64,000 nt of DNA from Primula veris. Its lineage: Eukaryota > Streptophyta > Magnoliopsida > Ericales > Primulaceae. The position numbers and the translations under genes were made by a program. Location of the stretch: positions 47,078,795 through 47,142,794 of the forward strand of contig OY821740.1 of the NCBI GenBank assembly GCA_963682055.1, given 5' to 3'. The notes beneath the pieces were generated by a model, which saw only the letters and a program-made list of their open reading frames with translations, was not told the DNA's origin and ran no database searches. Of the stretch, positions 11,840-25,079 are shown piece after piece. The first letter of the stretch is position 1. Each line of letters opens with the position of its first letter.

Positions 11840-12864
11840 ATGTGGATACTATCTCTCTCTCTCTCTCTCTACTTCTCCTCCATTCCCACGCCTCTTTCTC
11901 TCTCTATATCTATATTTATTTATATCTATATCTATATTTATTTATTTATTTTACGTATATATCTCTCTCAATCGTTCATTCATCACGCGAAACTATAAGG
12001 TACACGCGAACATTCACGAAATCTCGCTTTATGTTTATCTTTTTAATTTAACTTCTTTATTATCATACACTTAATCTTATTTTTGATCTAATCCACGAGT
12101 TTTATTTTATTTTTATTATTTTAGACATTCTAATAATTTATATCTACAGGCTTTTGGATAATACGAGGGTAATACATTGTATTTGTATCTTTTTTTGATA
12201 AATACATTGTATTTGTATCTAATAGCAGGTTTTTAGGACAAATTATAAGTTTTATAAATATAGGATATGGTGCTACTTTAGTTGGTTAATTATCTTCTAC
12301 TTTTCAATTTAACGTGTTTATTATCAGAAACTTAATCTTATCGGTGTTATCGATGATCTAATCGACGAATTTTCATTGATTCTTATTTATTGTTTTTTTT
12401 GTGTATTTTTATAATTACAGGCATTCGGTGAAAACTCGAGACTATATTTCGTATCTATGAGCAGTTTTTGAGGACAAATAAGGCATAGTTTGACGATGAT
12501 GACATGATATTGTTTGTTAAGAGTGAAATAATCGTAAGTAGATTATGTAGAAGGTTGTATACACGGAATATTTCGATATTAGGAGCTATTTGCTAATCAA
12601 TTGGCTGTGAAGAAGGTTCTATTCACAAATTTATCGTAGACTAGGGATATTTGGTTAATTATCACGTAGTTGATTTGCGAAAAATTAATTAATCGAGACA
12701 GTTTGCATAGAAGATTGTGTTCGCCAATTTATTTGGGTTGAAATTGGTGACAGATTCGGTAGAAGTTTTTGTTACGAGATGATTAGTTTAAGAGATTAAT
12801 TTATGGCCGGTTGTTATTTAATTTAAGAGATGATTAAGAAAGGAAGGTACTTTTATTAGTGAGA
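11840..12864 (+). other. 5' leader region of the DENN gene
   Basis: A CT-rich block at 11851-11910 is a common type of plant 5' UTR start, followed by about 950 bp before the start codon. The interval contains acceptor-like strings (TCTACAG at about 12144-12150, ATTACAG at about 12414-12420) consistent with leader introns, but I cannot fix them. An 87-codon ORF from 11811 is mostly Ser/Leu from the CT repeat and would be at most an upstream ORF. A segment of the leader is duplicated (separate entry). Confidence 0.5.
12042..12480 (+). repeat. duplicated leader segment, two diverged copies
   Basis: Copy one is about 12042-12242 and copy two about 12301-12480. Both run in the same order through AATTTAAC, TTTATTATCA, ACTTAATCTTAT, GATCTAATC, a T-rich tract ending in ACAGGC, GTATCTA and TTTTTAGGACAAAT/TTTTTGAGGACAAAT. 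The duplication repeats an acceptor-like ACAG|GC site. Confidence 0.75.
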
Positions 12865-15800
12865 ATGGAAACAACCGAAAGCGATGATACGTTAGAGGAA
12901 TGGCCAACTTCGCCGTACAAAGTATTACAACACATATCTGAAGAGGCGGTGAGAGTAGCGGGAGAAGCATTAAATGGGGTTTATTTGGGTAACGGGAGTT
13001 CGAAAATCCACCCTTCTTTTCCAGGACATAGGCGTAGCCATAGTGAAATAGTTACGGGGTTTCATAGACGTACAAATAGTTTCCAAAAATGGAAGTCTCA
13101 GATGCAGAGGGCGTTACGGTGGGGTAACAATACGCGCGAACAAAGCCCCCCTTTTAATCCCGAGGTTTTGGCTAACCAGAAACGCCAGTGGTATCAGCTC
13201 CACTCAAGTACCTCCGTGAGTTTTTTATTTATTTATGAGTTTTCTGTATTTGGTCAATATTTTAATTTTCATGCTTCATTTGACGTATAGATGGTGTAAT
13301 AAAAAGATTAGGGTTCACCGAATAGTGTTGTGTGCCTAAATGTGGACCAGGTTAAACCAGATTGCTTATGTCATTATATGTAGTCATAACACAAATCTAG
13401 AGACTTGTAAAACAGTGAGCGTGTATTTCTTAATTTCTAATACGGAAATACATCCAACATGACTTACTAACAATCTGGTTTCCAATATTATTCTGCATTA
13501 TGTATATATCATTATTTGGGTTCTTGTTTGCCTAGTATTCCTTTTACCAGTGTTTACAAACATACGTATAAACCACATGAGTAACATGACTAGAGCTTTT
13601 ATCTGCTCGTATTAGACTGCTTAGTGTTTGGGAATGTGGTCAGAATTTACCGATGCATATGCCTAGATATATTGCAGAGTCTTCAAAATTTGTAAAGCGC
13701 CGTATTGCAATTTTGCCTTTTTGATAGGGTGTGAGATTTATATCCCCATATCCAGTTGGACATCTGTCAAATTGCATGTATAAATTTTTGACTCATTCTC
13801 TGGCATTCATAACTTAAAGCACACTAATAAACTTTTGCAACGGTATTTATTTAATAAAAGGGATGAGTATAGTAAGATTTATTAGTAGATTTTTTCTCAA
13901 TTTCCAACAATTCCTATTGAGAGAACTAGCATCCTTGATTGCTGTACTTTAGTGATCTAGTCTTAGCTGCAGAAAACTGCATTCATATTCATCGAGACAT
14001 TAACAAGTTGTATCAGTTCTGTTACGTTCCTCTAGTTTAATTTCCATGCTCGTGTAATCATAACCAAGTTAAAAATTGTTTTCATCGTAGGAGAGCAAGA
14101 AGTACAAGGAGCCTACCTCGCTTTTTGAACACTTTGTTGTTGTGGGTCTACATCCAGAGGCAAATTTAGAGTTGGTAGAGGATGCTTTTTCTAAAAAGAA
14201 AAAATGGGAATTAGATATGGAAAATTACGAAACAATGGAAGTAAAGTTGTCACAACAGCGGGGACCTACATCTGCGACAATGGAACCTCAGGTTGACTAG
14301 ACAAATTTTTGCTACTCTTATATTTTTATTGTCTCTTATATTAGTGCAATCAATTTCTTCTTTCATCATCAAGTACTTAGATACATATATCTTATGAATT
14401 GGAGCTGAAAATAGAAAGGATGTTCTCGAGATGGTGTGGAAGTTATAATCTACGTGGACATGAATATCTTAACAACTTAAGTATCCCTATTTACATTTGT
14501 TTCTCTAAATAAATACTCATGATATATGGCCTTTAGTAGTTGCAGCGTATTATTTCTTTTATTTTGCTCTAAAAGCTGGACTGCATTTGCTAGACTAGTT
14601 TCTTTCGAATTGGTTGACCAGTTTAAAAGCTGAGATTTATTGGGTCTTTGTCCTGAAAAAGCTAAAGCTTTAAATTGGATGTACCTAGCTGTCGTGAAAT
14701 TCAAAAAATTGGGCTTAATTTGAAAAGCTGCAAACAAACAACCCCAGAATACCGCTTTCTGAATGATATGTTCCCATAAAACTTGGAACATGGGAATATT
14801 GCTTCAGAAGGATTTTGCTGGTTATTACGTTTATGTCTATTAAATGGGAGTCATGGGACCTTTACGTTTGGGACAAATATCTTGTCCAATTTTATTTTAT
14901 AGGAGACTAAACTTATTGTCTCATTGCCTCATTGTCTTATTTCTACAGATACTTTTTAAGTACCCTCCTGGGAAGAAATTAGCTGTTCGGTCAAAGGATT
15001 TAGCGGCATTCTGCTTTCCTGGGGGTGTGAAGGTACATTTTTCTGAGGTTTTAAAATTACTCTTTTTTATTGTTCTATTTAAATTTTCTTCGTGTTTTTT
15101 TACAAGGTATAGATACTATAGATCATTATAGGAACCGATCCTGCCTCCTTGTATGCATATATTGTGACATTTGAGAATAGCTTTTACATTTTTTTGACCG
15201 AGAATTCTAGAAAGCTTTTTTCAACTGTATCCGTCTGTGTTCACCAGTCATTTATTAGTTTGTTAGAACTTTTATGCTAAAACAACCTTTATTTGATGCA
15301 GGCATGCTTATTGGAGAGGACACCATCATTCAGTGACTTAAACGAACTTATTTATGGACAGGTATGCTGATCTTCTGTTCATGAAACCATTGGGTAGTCG
15401 CATAATGGTGTTTCAATTTTAACATCTATGGTAGCGATCTGTCTTTGAATATTTATCTGACTTTCAAGAGTGTTAAAACTTAAAACAAACCTTCTAGGTA
15501 TCTAAGAAAAAAATTCTAAATCACTCATCGCCGTTGAGCAAAGTCACAAAATTCACCTTGTTCAAGTTTGCTTTAAAACTCAGATATCTTATAAATACAG
15601 TTCAAATTGTCTTCAATTCTTAATACTCTCATGAAAAGGTTCCATACAGATATGTAAGGATTTTCATGAAGGTTTCAGAAAACTTCAATATGTGCTAATG
15701 AAAAAACCCTTCTTCATCTTTATTACAGGAACACTTATCCAGAGACGACTCATCATTTATATTCTCACTGAAGGTAAATCTTATTGATGCTCTTTATTGA

Positions 15801-18800
15801 TTTATTTATGTTGTGCTTTGCAATTCGTTTTATGAGCATGTTGCATTTTTAGATGTATTTTATCGTGTTTTCATTACCTTTTTGACTTGTTAGTTTTGAG
15901 AAGACGATAGTATATTATTATATCATTAGGCTTTTGCACTTTGTCTTTTGGATTACGTCTTCCTTTAGAGCTTTTCCGTGTACTATACTATCTAGCCAGC
16001 TTTGATTCTGATAAATTTTTTGAATTACCACTTGATTAAGATAATCATCTCTTCAAAGATACAGCTTATCTGATTACATCTGCAACCAAACAAGTCCTAA
16101 GCATGTAGGAATAGGGTGATTGGTTTGCTTAATTATCCTCGTTTTAATGCTTCTTGGAACTTAAATTTTCGCGTGGGGGAGGACTCATTGTTTTTGTTAG
16201 ACTACACTTGTTCGTTTGATGGTGCTCCCATATATAATATGTGTGTGTGTGTACCTGTTCATCATAGGGACCTCTACCGTCTGCCATTCTTATCCCTTTT
16301 CTTTTTTAGAATTACAAAAAAGATTTGAACTAATTTAAAACCATAAGTTTAACGGAGGAGTTGGTAGTTGAATTTCGTACTAGGTAGCATTAGGGTTGGC
16401 TTAAACCACGGGGACTAATAATGTTGGAGTTGGAACCATGTGGACTAAAATGAATCTATAATAGTGATAGTGTGGGAAATTTTGCTGTAACTTAACCATT
16501 ATCTTTCCTATTGTATTTTTTGTCATTGTTGGTTTTTGGTTTCCCTTGAGAGAATGTTGAGTAAGCTGCTGACTCGGATATGTATATTTATCTACAGGTT
16601 GCCGACAATGCAACACTTTATGGTGTTTGCTTACATGTACAAGAAATTGTTCAGAGACCACCTGCTATTTTTGGGGCTTCGTCACCCAGATCTAAATCTT
16701 CCGGAAGATTTAGCCGGTTTCTAGTTTCTGCTCCTCGGTGCTATTGTGTTTTAACAAGGGTTCCTTTTTTCGAGTTGCATTACGAGATGTTAAACAGGTA
16801 TGAATTGACTGGTGATCTACCCCCTAATGAACTATATAATTACCATCTGTTTCTTTGAGTTGAAGAACAGTTCTATTTTTGTGGGGATAGTTACAGTTTT
16901 GTGCCTTAACGTGCCACGAGATTTTGATTCTTTACTCCAACCTACAAAAGATGGCATTAGCACACTAACGTTACATTTCTTAAAAAAATAGTACACTACT
17001 TGGCAGAAAAAAAACCATTGGTCGAGGACTAAAATAGGAAAAACTTGTTTGGGGACTAAAATAAGCGAAATGTGATAGTATATGTTCCAGGCAAAAAAGA
17101 AGAAGGGAAAATAGTGTATGTTTTTTTGCCTTTATTACTAAGGTAAGTTTAGCAATAGCTAACTTTTATAGGCTGGTGTGCAAAAGTGAAATCCGGTGAT
17201 ATGTTAGTGTACAAATGTAATTAACTCTTTTTTTTTTTAAAGTGTAATGTTTCATGCCTTTTAATTTACTTGGTTGCAGTATTATTGCAGAAGATCGTCT
17301 AAACCGGATTACCCAGTTTGTCAATGAAATGTCTCTTTCTGATTTTATACCTTCATCTCCAAAATCCCTCTCTATGATGAGTGAGAAGGAGAGTGGTACT
17401 GATTGGATGGCTTCTGCAATACCAGTTGACAATGCAGTAGCTTTAACTGCCGCAGCAGCAGGAATATATGTGGATGAAAATCTCCAATCATCTTCTTGTA
17501 GGTGGGGATCTCCATAAAAATAAAAAATAATAATTGTTCGATTATGCTCTTCCAAGTTAGTTGCTACTTCTAAGCTACGTGATTGATTAGATTCTGTCAG
17601 TTCTGTTCAAGAATCTATCAGCCTTTTACAATTAATACACCTTAATTCAAGTTTCACAATATAGACACTAACGCTAAAGTTCCAACCCCCAAGCAGTAGT
17701 TATGTTCTAATTTTTTGATTGTGTTTGTGTAATAGGCACCATTCTACACACACAAAAAAAAGTTGTAGTACTCGAACACTTAAATTAAACTTGTAAGCAC
17801 TCATATTTTCTTTGGTCTATGTTTGAATTTTGAGATTTTGTTTAATTTGGTGTCTAGATTGTGAATTTGATAGTTCGGTGTACCAGTTAGATCTTTTGCA
17901 GATTGGTTTCCAAATTGCTAACTTAATAGTATGGTGTACTTATTGTTAACAGCTATAGATTGGTGTATAAAAGTGATACTTTCCCCGTTTGTGAAGTTTG
18001 TTATGGTTTCTTCATTTTATATTAGATGTCAAACTTTAATCATTTTCTTGCAGGTGGGAATCTCCATCTCCTGAAAGTTGTATCACTAGTGAGGCTTCTG
18101 ATCAAAGCCCAATGAAGAACATCGAACCTGATGGTAAAAAGGGTATTGCTTTTATCGATGATTGTGCCTCTGAGGTATCTGATAATCAATCCAATGGTTC
18201 TGAGAGAATGTATGGTAGTATTGATAATTGTACTCCTACTGAGACTGCACCGTATATTTGGCGTCGTTGCAGAACTTTCGAACGCCTTGAAAGTTTTGAG
18301 TCTTTGTTCAGGTAGTACTTTTTTCCTCTTGTAGTATATTCTAATGTAGTGCGATTTGCGTTCGCATCATACTTACCCGAAAAATGAGGATGGAAATACA
18401 GCAGTATTTTGATTATTAATTTCAAGTTAGCCGTTCTTCTGTTATGAAGCCAGTTCTCACACATGCTCTAATAAGCGTGCCATTATAGTGCTATATAAAA
18501 GGAAAGCTACAAAAATGACAAAGGAGCACCATGTGGTTTTATTTGTCTGTCGTAGATCTTTGGGAGATTATTGCAAATTAGGCAGAGCCATAGGTCTGTT
18601 TTACAAATTCCAAACATATTGACATGCATTCCGCTCATTTCGCTATAGATATCTACACGAGTGGGGAGGGGGGAAAAAGTTTGAGTATTCTTCAGTCCTT
18701 TTAATTTCTAGTCTAGATATTCGTATAGAACTTAACAGGTGATTTTCTTGTTTCAGCCACATATTTTATTCTATTTAAAGTTAATTCAGTTTATTATACG

Positions 18801-21800
18801 ATGAAAATGCTCCAAAATCAGTTAAATTGCTCGAATATGTCGGTGGTTCCTTGAGACTGTTGGATAGAATTTGAGTTTCTTATAACTTCCTATGTGACAT
18901 GATTGGTTAGATCTTTGTAGAGTTTGTTATGGTTACTTCTGCTTGTCATCGAAGTATTTTTTATTTTATGATTCTGCTGAACGCATACTATCTTTTGAAG
19001 AATAAAGTGATTATGCTGTTGAACATTTGGCAGTTCAGTAAAAAGCATGGGATCAGATGATGAAGATGATGATATGTTTGTGAGCTCTGAAAAAGAGGCC
19101 GGGGACAAAAACATAATAATGGAATGGGCGAGGGTTCGGGTTTTTTTCGTGCAGAATTTAAGAAATTATTGAAACTTCATAGATTGTATTTAAGATTTGG
19201 TCATGTTTCTTTTTACAGGAGAATAAAAATGATTCATTACAAATAGTTTGTGGATTTCATTCTACTCCAATCCCCAATCGTGGTGGTGAAATAGCTTTTC
19301 AACCACTTGAGCATTTACAGGGATTTGTGTATAGGAGAGCCCCAATATATGCTCTTGGTATGAGTGCAAAATATTTAGACCACAAGTTGCGCTGGTCATC
19401 AGAATCTCCTGAGGTGTTATTAATTTTTATTTTATTTTATCAGTCACTCTACTGTGGTCTTTATCTCTCTTTTCATTCTTATTCTTTTGTATTACTCAGT
19501 TTTAGTACCTGGAATTTATGACTTATGATACACTTTTGTCCCTAAAACTAACTTCGTTGATTTGATGATTTTAAACTTGAGAACAAATTATGTCTCATTT
19601 AATAACTTTTTTTTCCGTAAACTTCATGTTTTAATCCCATTTAAAGCTCATTAACAGAAATAATAATATCTTAAAAGTGTATCATACTTTTACTTAATTA
19701 AAAAAACTAAACAATAAGTCTAGGGATAGAAATTATAATTCAATAGTTCAAGACTAAACAGCATAATACAAAAGTATATGCACAGAAGTGGGACGTATAA
19801 ATATAGACTAGGGAGTAGGGTTTAGATATGAAAACCCCAATTATTTCCTTTCGTTGTTAGACATTTTCCACAATACACATTTGTCAAGCATTTAACCTTG
19901 ATTATGAACTTTTATATTGAAAGGTTAGTATGAAGTTAGCTGCTGGCGAGGAAGCTCTAGCACTGTCAATATGGACAACCGCAACGATTTGTCGAGTTTT
20001 GTCCCTTGAAAATGTAATTTTTTCTCTTTTTAATATATATTTAAGTGGTTATGTTTTACTCCTCTTACTGTACTAGTTGACTTATATAGATGCAGAGGGA
20101 ATTGTGGACAAAATTATATTCACGTGTGAAGTCGTGTATGTGCATGTGACTGTGTTTCTGGTGGTTGGGAAGGAGAGTAACTGGGAATTTTAAGGCTTGT
20201 TTGGTTGCAGCTTATAAGCAAATAAAATGGACCCGTTGGGGTTCATCTACCTTAAAATCTCTAACTCTTTCAGGCCAAAAAGAGCACAAAATCTCAGCTT
20301 TAACCTAATGCATTTAATCTTTTAAGGCGAAAATACAGAAAGTTTTAACTTAGACTGCTTCAACCAAACATGGCCTAGATAAATAGAGAAGATACGTTAC
20401 TCTTTGATAGAATCGTGTTGATTTTTATGAAATAAAATTGTTGTATTTTCCCCTTATAACTGAGATTTAATGAAGGATCAACTTACGTATACTCATTGAT
20501 GCTATGTTTGTCCAAGTAAGCATGGTTAGTTGTCTACTAATTGTTACAAATATCTCCTCGTAAGTTTATTTTACTGTTCATTGCTTTTAGGATAATTCTT
20601 ACCGATGATTTTATGACATAGTTTTTTGGTGCATTAATCAACTTTTTAAACAAATTGTTGGTATGTACCAAAAAAAACACAAATTGTTGGTGTTCCCATG
20701 TGCATGTGCATGTGCAGCAACCTGTAATTACTTAAGGATTGCGTGATTATGTTTTTGTTTTTGCGAGTTACTTATAGATTATTTTTAGATTATATAAAAT
20801 CTGTCTTCTCATTGCTTTCTGCTCGACTGAGCTTTGAGTTGTTAAAGAGAAATAGTGGTAAAAGTTGAATTCACTTGATATAAAAACTACTTTGCTTAAT
20901 TACTTCAGTATTCATATCTTTCTGCTCTTAACAATATCTCTTTCTGACACTGTTTCCTTGAGTCAATGAAGTATTTAAGACCAATAATGTGTAATTTGGT
21001 AACGTAACTAAATTAAACATGTGGTTAATTCTGCAAAATTTATAATGACTGGTGGTTTATTTTTTCAGGTTCTGGCACTTTTTGCTGGAATATTACTGGA
21101 AAAACAAGTGATAGTTGTATGCCCAAACCTGGTAAACCTCGTTTTGAAGTAATGTTGGTGTTGCTTATCTTTTAGCATTATGGAAGTTCTAAAACTTTGT
21201 TAGGTAGATTATAATTCCTTTTTAAATGCGCTGTTATTTTTGCAGGGTGTTCTATCAGCTATAGTATTGTCTGTTATTCCTATGATTCGGCCATTTGAAT
21301 GGCAGAGTTTATTCCTTCCAGTAAGTTGCTCTTGCATATTTATTTCATCTTGATACTCTTCCTAAGTCATCATAAACCTAAGTCATCTATAATTGTAGAA
21401 CAATGGTAAACCTAAGTTCTTTCTTGTTGTTAGTACCTGTGAACAATGGTAAACTTAAGAAAGAACTTTTCCTAAGTTCTTTCTTGTTAGTACCTGTGAC
21501 TTGTATAAAGTATTGGGGATTATCTTGGAATATTACGTGTATTTCCAACCTGTTAAAACTAGGACTTGCATTTTTGTGAATCAAGTTTCTTCTTGGGCTT
21601 TTTATTAATGTTACAGTTGTACATAAGGTTCACCTTAGTTAATTTGAATAGTAAATTAATTTGACGTTTCTTTTTGTTTAGCTATATCTCCGTTCATTTT
21701 GTTATATCTCATTGTTGTAAATAATTGTTCTGAAAAAATGCAGCCGAGTACTTTTCCATATTTTTCTTCAACTTTTTTGGACATAAACTTTCTGTATCCT

Positions 21801-24800
21801 AACAGCTTGCATTTTTCTGTCTTCAGGTTCTGCCAGAGAGGATGCTTGATTTTCTTGACGCCCCTGTTCCATTTATTGTAAGTTTCTTTCCATTTTGGAG
21901 TCTGATAGCTTTTCCTCCACTTTTTCTCTGGTTTCATTTGTCCTTATTGTAGTATTATCTTCACATTTTTTTGTAGGTTGGTGTACAGCATAAACCAGCT
22001 GATCGGAAGATAAAAGCTTCTAATCTTGTTCATGTTAATGTGGTTAAAGACCAGGTTTGATAGTTTTTGCTTTCAATGTTCAGAGTTTTTTGTTGTAATG
22101 ATGGAACATAATGGTAATTTAGATGAACTTTTTTATGTCTGTACAGACTATTGTGTGGTAAACTGCACATCTTTGTCTTTTCCTGATTTAGGAAAAAATT
22201 GCCAAGATCTCGCCTAGCATGTGTTTCTGAAACCTTAGTCATCTTAGACAATGAGGCGGGGGATTTTTTTAGCATTTCCCTTTTTAATAAGACAGTTGCT
22301 CTGCCGTTTTAAGGTGACAAGTGTTCTTTAGAATTTGGATTGTCAATCTCTAGGCCCATTTTCCAATGTTTTTAGGGGAGGGGAAATTTAACAATCTTAG
22401 AAGGTAGGTTTAACCCAATACGCTTACTCTACTGGGTTAATTTTTTTTTCTGTGCTAATTATGAGAAAAACAAGCTGTTACGAGTTATTTCTAATCGGGT
22501 ATTTCATGTTTCAAGTTAGCTGTTGTTCTGTCATGCATATGTTCCAGTATGTAAGGCTGTTGCAGTGGATCCACTATCGACCTTATTTTTTCTTTTTTAA
22601 GTTCCTCCTATTTTATATCAATTGACTACTGCAAAATACTACTCTTTGGTATTAGAGTTAAGTGCCTTGGTAGTGACTGGTACTGAGCTGTAAACACAGT
22701 AATAAAAAGCGCTTAGTGCTTTGCTGGTCAATTTTAGGTCTTTTTGATCTACATGCTTTCTTACACTCATCTCTGTGTCTCGTGGTTTCACTGCTGTAAA
22801 TCGTCTTCTTAGATGCCTGTCTTAGCTTCTCCGTTGTCTCCCTTTTGAACTGTTTTAGAATATTTTATCTAAGATCCTTGCAAATTGGCATGATAGCCTT
22901 GAAATTATCTATATGTGCTTGCTTGATTGGCTGAAATCTTCCAAATAATTTTTTTGTAGGTAAAAACACGTTATACTCCTGCACTTCCTCGTTATAGAGA
23001 ACTTCTTTCCGAATTACGACCAATCCATGCTAGATTATCGAGTGAAAGGTGCATAGCACAAAGGCATCCTGTATACAAATGTAGCGAAGTGCAGGTATGT
23101 TTTCCCAGAAGCATTTCATTCGTCTCTTCATCAATAGCAATACATTTTTTAATTTCCGTATATGTAAATTTTAGCAATAATCTGAACTCTGGAAAAGTTT
23201 CCTTGTAAATTTTGGCAATTTTAATCAGAAACATCTATATACATCATATCACTGTTGTTTTAGTTATGCCATATTTGGATTAGCCAAGATCTACTCATAT
23301 TTTATTGTTTTGGTGCATTTTTTTAATAGTCACAACTTGCTCTATGCTCTACAATTTTGGCTAACCCTAGTTTGATTAATCGAGTTCTTAAAGTTCTTTT
23401 TACCGTCACTGGTTTAAGATTTTACCTCCTTTGTATATCAAAAGTTGTGGTGTTATGGTCATTAGAAAATCTGAAAGAAGATTTCCTTGTTCCCCAGTCC
23501 CTATAAGACATTTTTGTTGATGTAGCATATTCTTCCCTGTAGACTTCTTTTTTGGGGGTAAGTTTAGACTGTTTTGTTTCTACCTAGGCTTTTGGATCTT
23601 TTTAACCAGACTGATTTTATGGACTTCTTTACTCGGGTATTCAATATTGATTTCTTCTGGATCATCAAGTATATATTTTATTCCTCCTTCCCTGAATCCA
23701 TTAATAGTTGAGGGACAATCGATGAGGCCTTCCAATTAGAGCTTCTTCCTCTTCTTTAATAGATGGGAACGAGCAAATTCTCTAGAAAATACTAGGGAAA
23801 TTAATGTTTTCTTACATCTGCATTGTCTAAAACAACGATTTTATCAGTTGCAGTCACTTGCAGAAAAGAAATAAACTATATAGAAACCAAATCCGAATAC
23901 ATAAATATGCCTAGCGGTTTGCGCGGTTTAATGTTGCCTACTTGCCTCCCTATCGTCATTGGTAGATAGATTAAGTTTTTTACATTGGTAGATAGATGAG
24001 GTACTTACTGGAAGTGGGGATATTCTCAGAACTCGCAAAGAAAAAAGAGTTAGACAAAAAGAAAAGAAACTTGGACAAAAAATGAAGTGATGTAGGATAC
24101 CTATCCAAAAGATTTTGCATCTCAATCATAGATGATGGAATTATCAAAGATTTGACGTTTTCGAACTCTGTCTGTAAACTCACAAGAGGCCCAGGAAACA
24201 TGAGTTAAATCCCATTACAGATCTGAGCTGTTTTGAAAACTCTGAAATTCATGAAAAAATAGCCATAAATCCACTGTCAAACTCAAATCAAAGCTAATTC
24301 AGATATTATTACCAAACCCCACTACAATTAAGAACATTCTTAAAAACCCTGACATTTGTGTACTATTAGCCTTAAAATCACTCCAAAACTCAAATGGAGT
24401 CATTGAATTGATTTAGACATCAGATGATTTAATATCTGGCTGTCTTTACTATCATATCCTTTTATTATGAAGTTTATCTAAAATTTAATTGATAGTGTTA
24501 TTAGTTATAGACGGATAACCTATATTTATATGAAAGTGCAGGCTGAAGCTGCTTCACAATTTTTATCAATAATGAGACGCTACTTGGAATTGCTTTGTTC
24601 AGATTTGCGGGCGCATACCATCACCAGTGTACAATCAAACAATGACAGGGTTCGATGAATTGCATAATACCTATTTAAAATATTCATGTTTAGAAAATAG
24701 AAACTGCAGGTGCCATGGATAGTCTTTAATTGCCATTTTGTTTGAACAGGTTTCTTTATTGCTCAAGGATAGTTTCATTGATTCCTTTCCCAGTAAAGAC

Positions 24801-25079
24801 CAGTCATTCGTCAAGGTATTTTTCACTTTCTTGGTCTGTTGAACTCATGTGCTTCCAAGTTAGGCACACACTTTATGTTTAGATGCCATGATCTTTTCTA
24901 TTTTACGTTAGTCAATGTCTATTTTCGAGAGCTTTTTGTCATTTTTCATATATCAAATTATAATTGTAATTAATTGGATATCCTGTATCTTTATGTGGTC
25001 GTTACAGTTGCTTGTCGACACACAGCTATTCACAGTTTTGTCAGACTCTCGGTTATCAAAATATGAGAAAGGGTACTAA
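12865..25079 (+). CDS. DENN (AEX-3) domain protein, 19 exons, 817 aa
   Basis: Exons: 12865-13215, 14091-14291, 14949-15032, 15302-15361, 15729-15773, 16598-16797, 17280-17501, 18054-18311, 19034-19133, 19219-19413, 19924-20013, 21069-21131, 21246-21320, 21827-21877, 21977-22054, 22960-23094, 24542-24649, 24750-24815, 25008-25079. The total is 2454 nt and every phase agrees. Order of parts: a basic N-terminal region (residues 1-117, [20 protein letters not shown]); uDENN from about 118 ([29 protein letters not shown]); a Ser/Asp-rich linker at about 330-510; core DENN at about 575-695 ([50 protein letters not shown]); dDENN to the end ([20 protein letters not shown]). DENN proteins are usually exchange factors for Rab GTPases in membrane traffic; that role is inferred here. 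It resembles the plant family that includes Arabidopsis At5g35560, from memory. The ATG at 12865 is the first in frame. Confidence 0.94.
14535..14752. repeat. dispersed MITE-like repeat (GTTGCAGC family) in DENN intron 2
   Basis: It begins TAGTTGCAGCGTATT and ends AAAAGCTGCAAACAAACAACC. The inner text AGCTGGACTG, TTGGTTGACCAG and GCTTTAAATTGGATG is shared with the copies at 27917, 41934, 55688 and 56385. Confidence 0.6.
17502..18053 (+). other. DENN intron 7, bounded by 27-bp near-identical direct repeats across both splice sites
   Basis: Positions 17489-17515 and 18041-18067 match at 24 of 27 bases. All three differences are transitions. Each copy contains AG|GTGGG followed by ATCTCCAT. The intron starts exactly at GT of the first copy and ends exactly at AG of the second. 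Inside is sequence shared with repeats in other introns of this window. Confidence 0.85.
20194..20375. mobile_element. MITE, GTTGCAGC family, in DENN intron 11
   Basis: It begins GGCTTGTTTGGTTGCAGCTT and ends GCTTCAACCAAACATGGCC, giving imperfect terminal inverted repeats over about 182 bp. It has no coding capacity. I could not see a convincing target-site duplication, so the superfamily is open; hAT-like is my guess. Confidence 0.7.

Noticed and set aside
11811..12074. 87-codon Ser/Leu-rich ORF before the DENN gene
   Set aside because: It is a product of the CT microsatellite; at most an upstream ORF.
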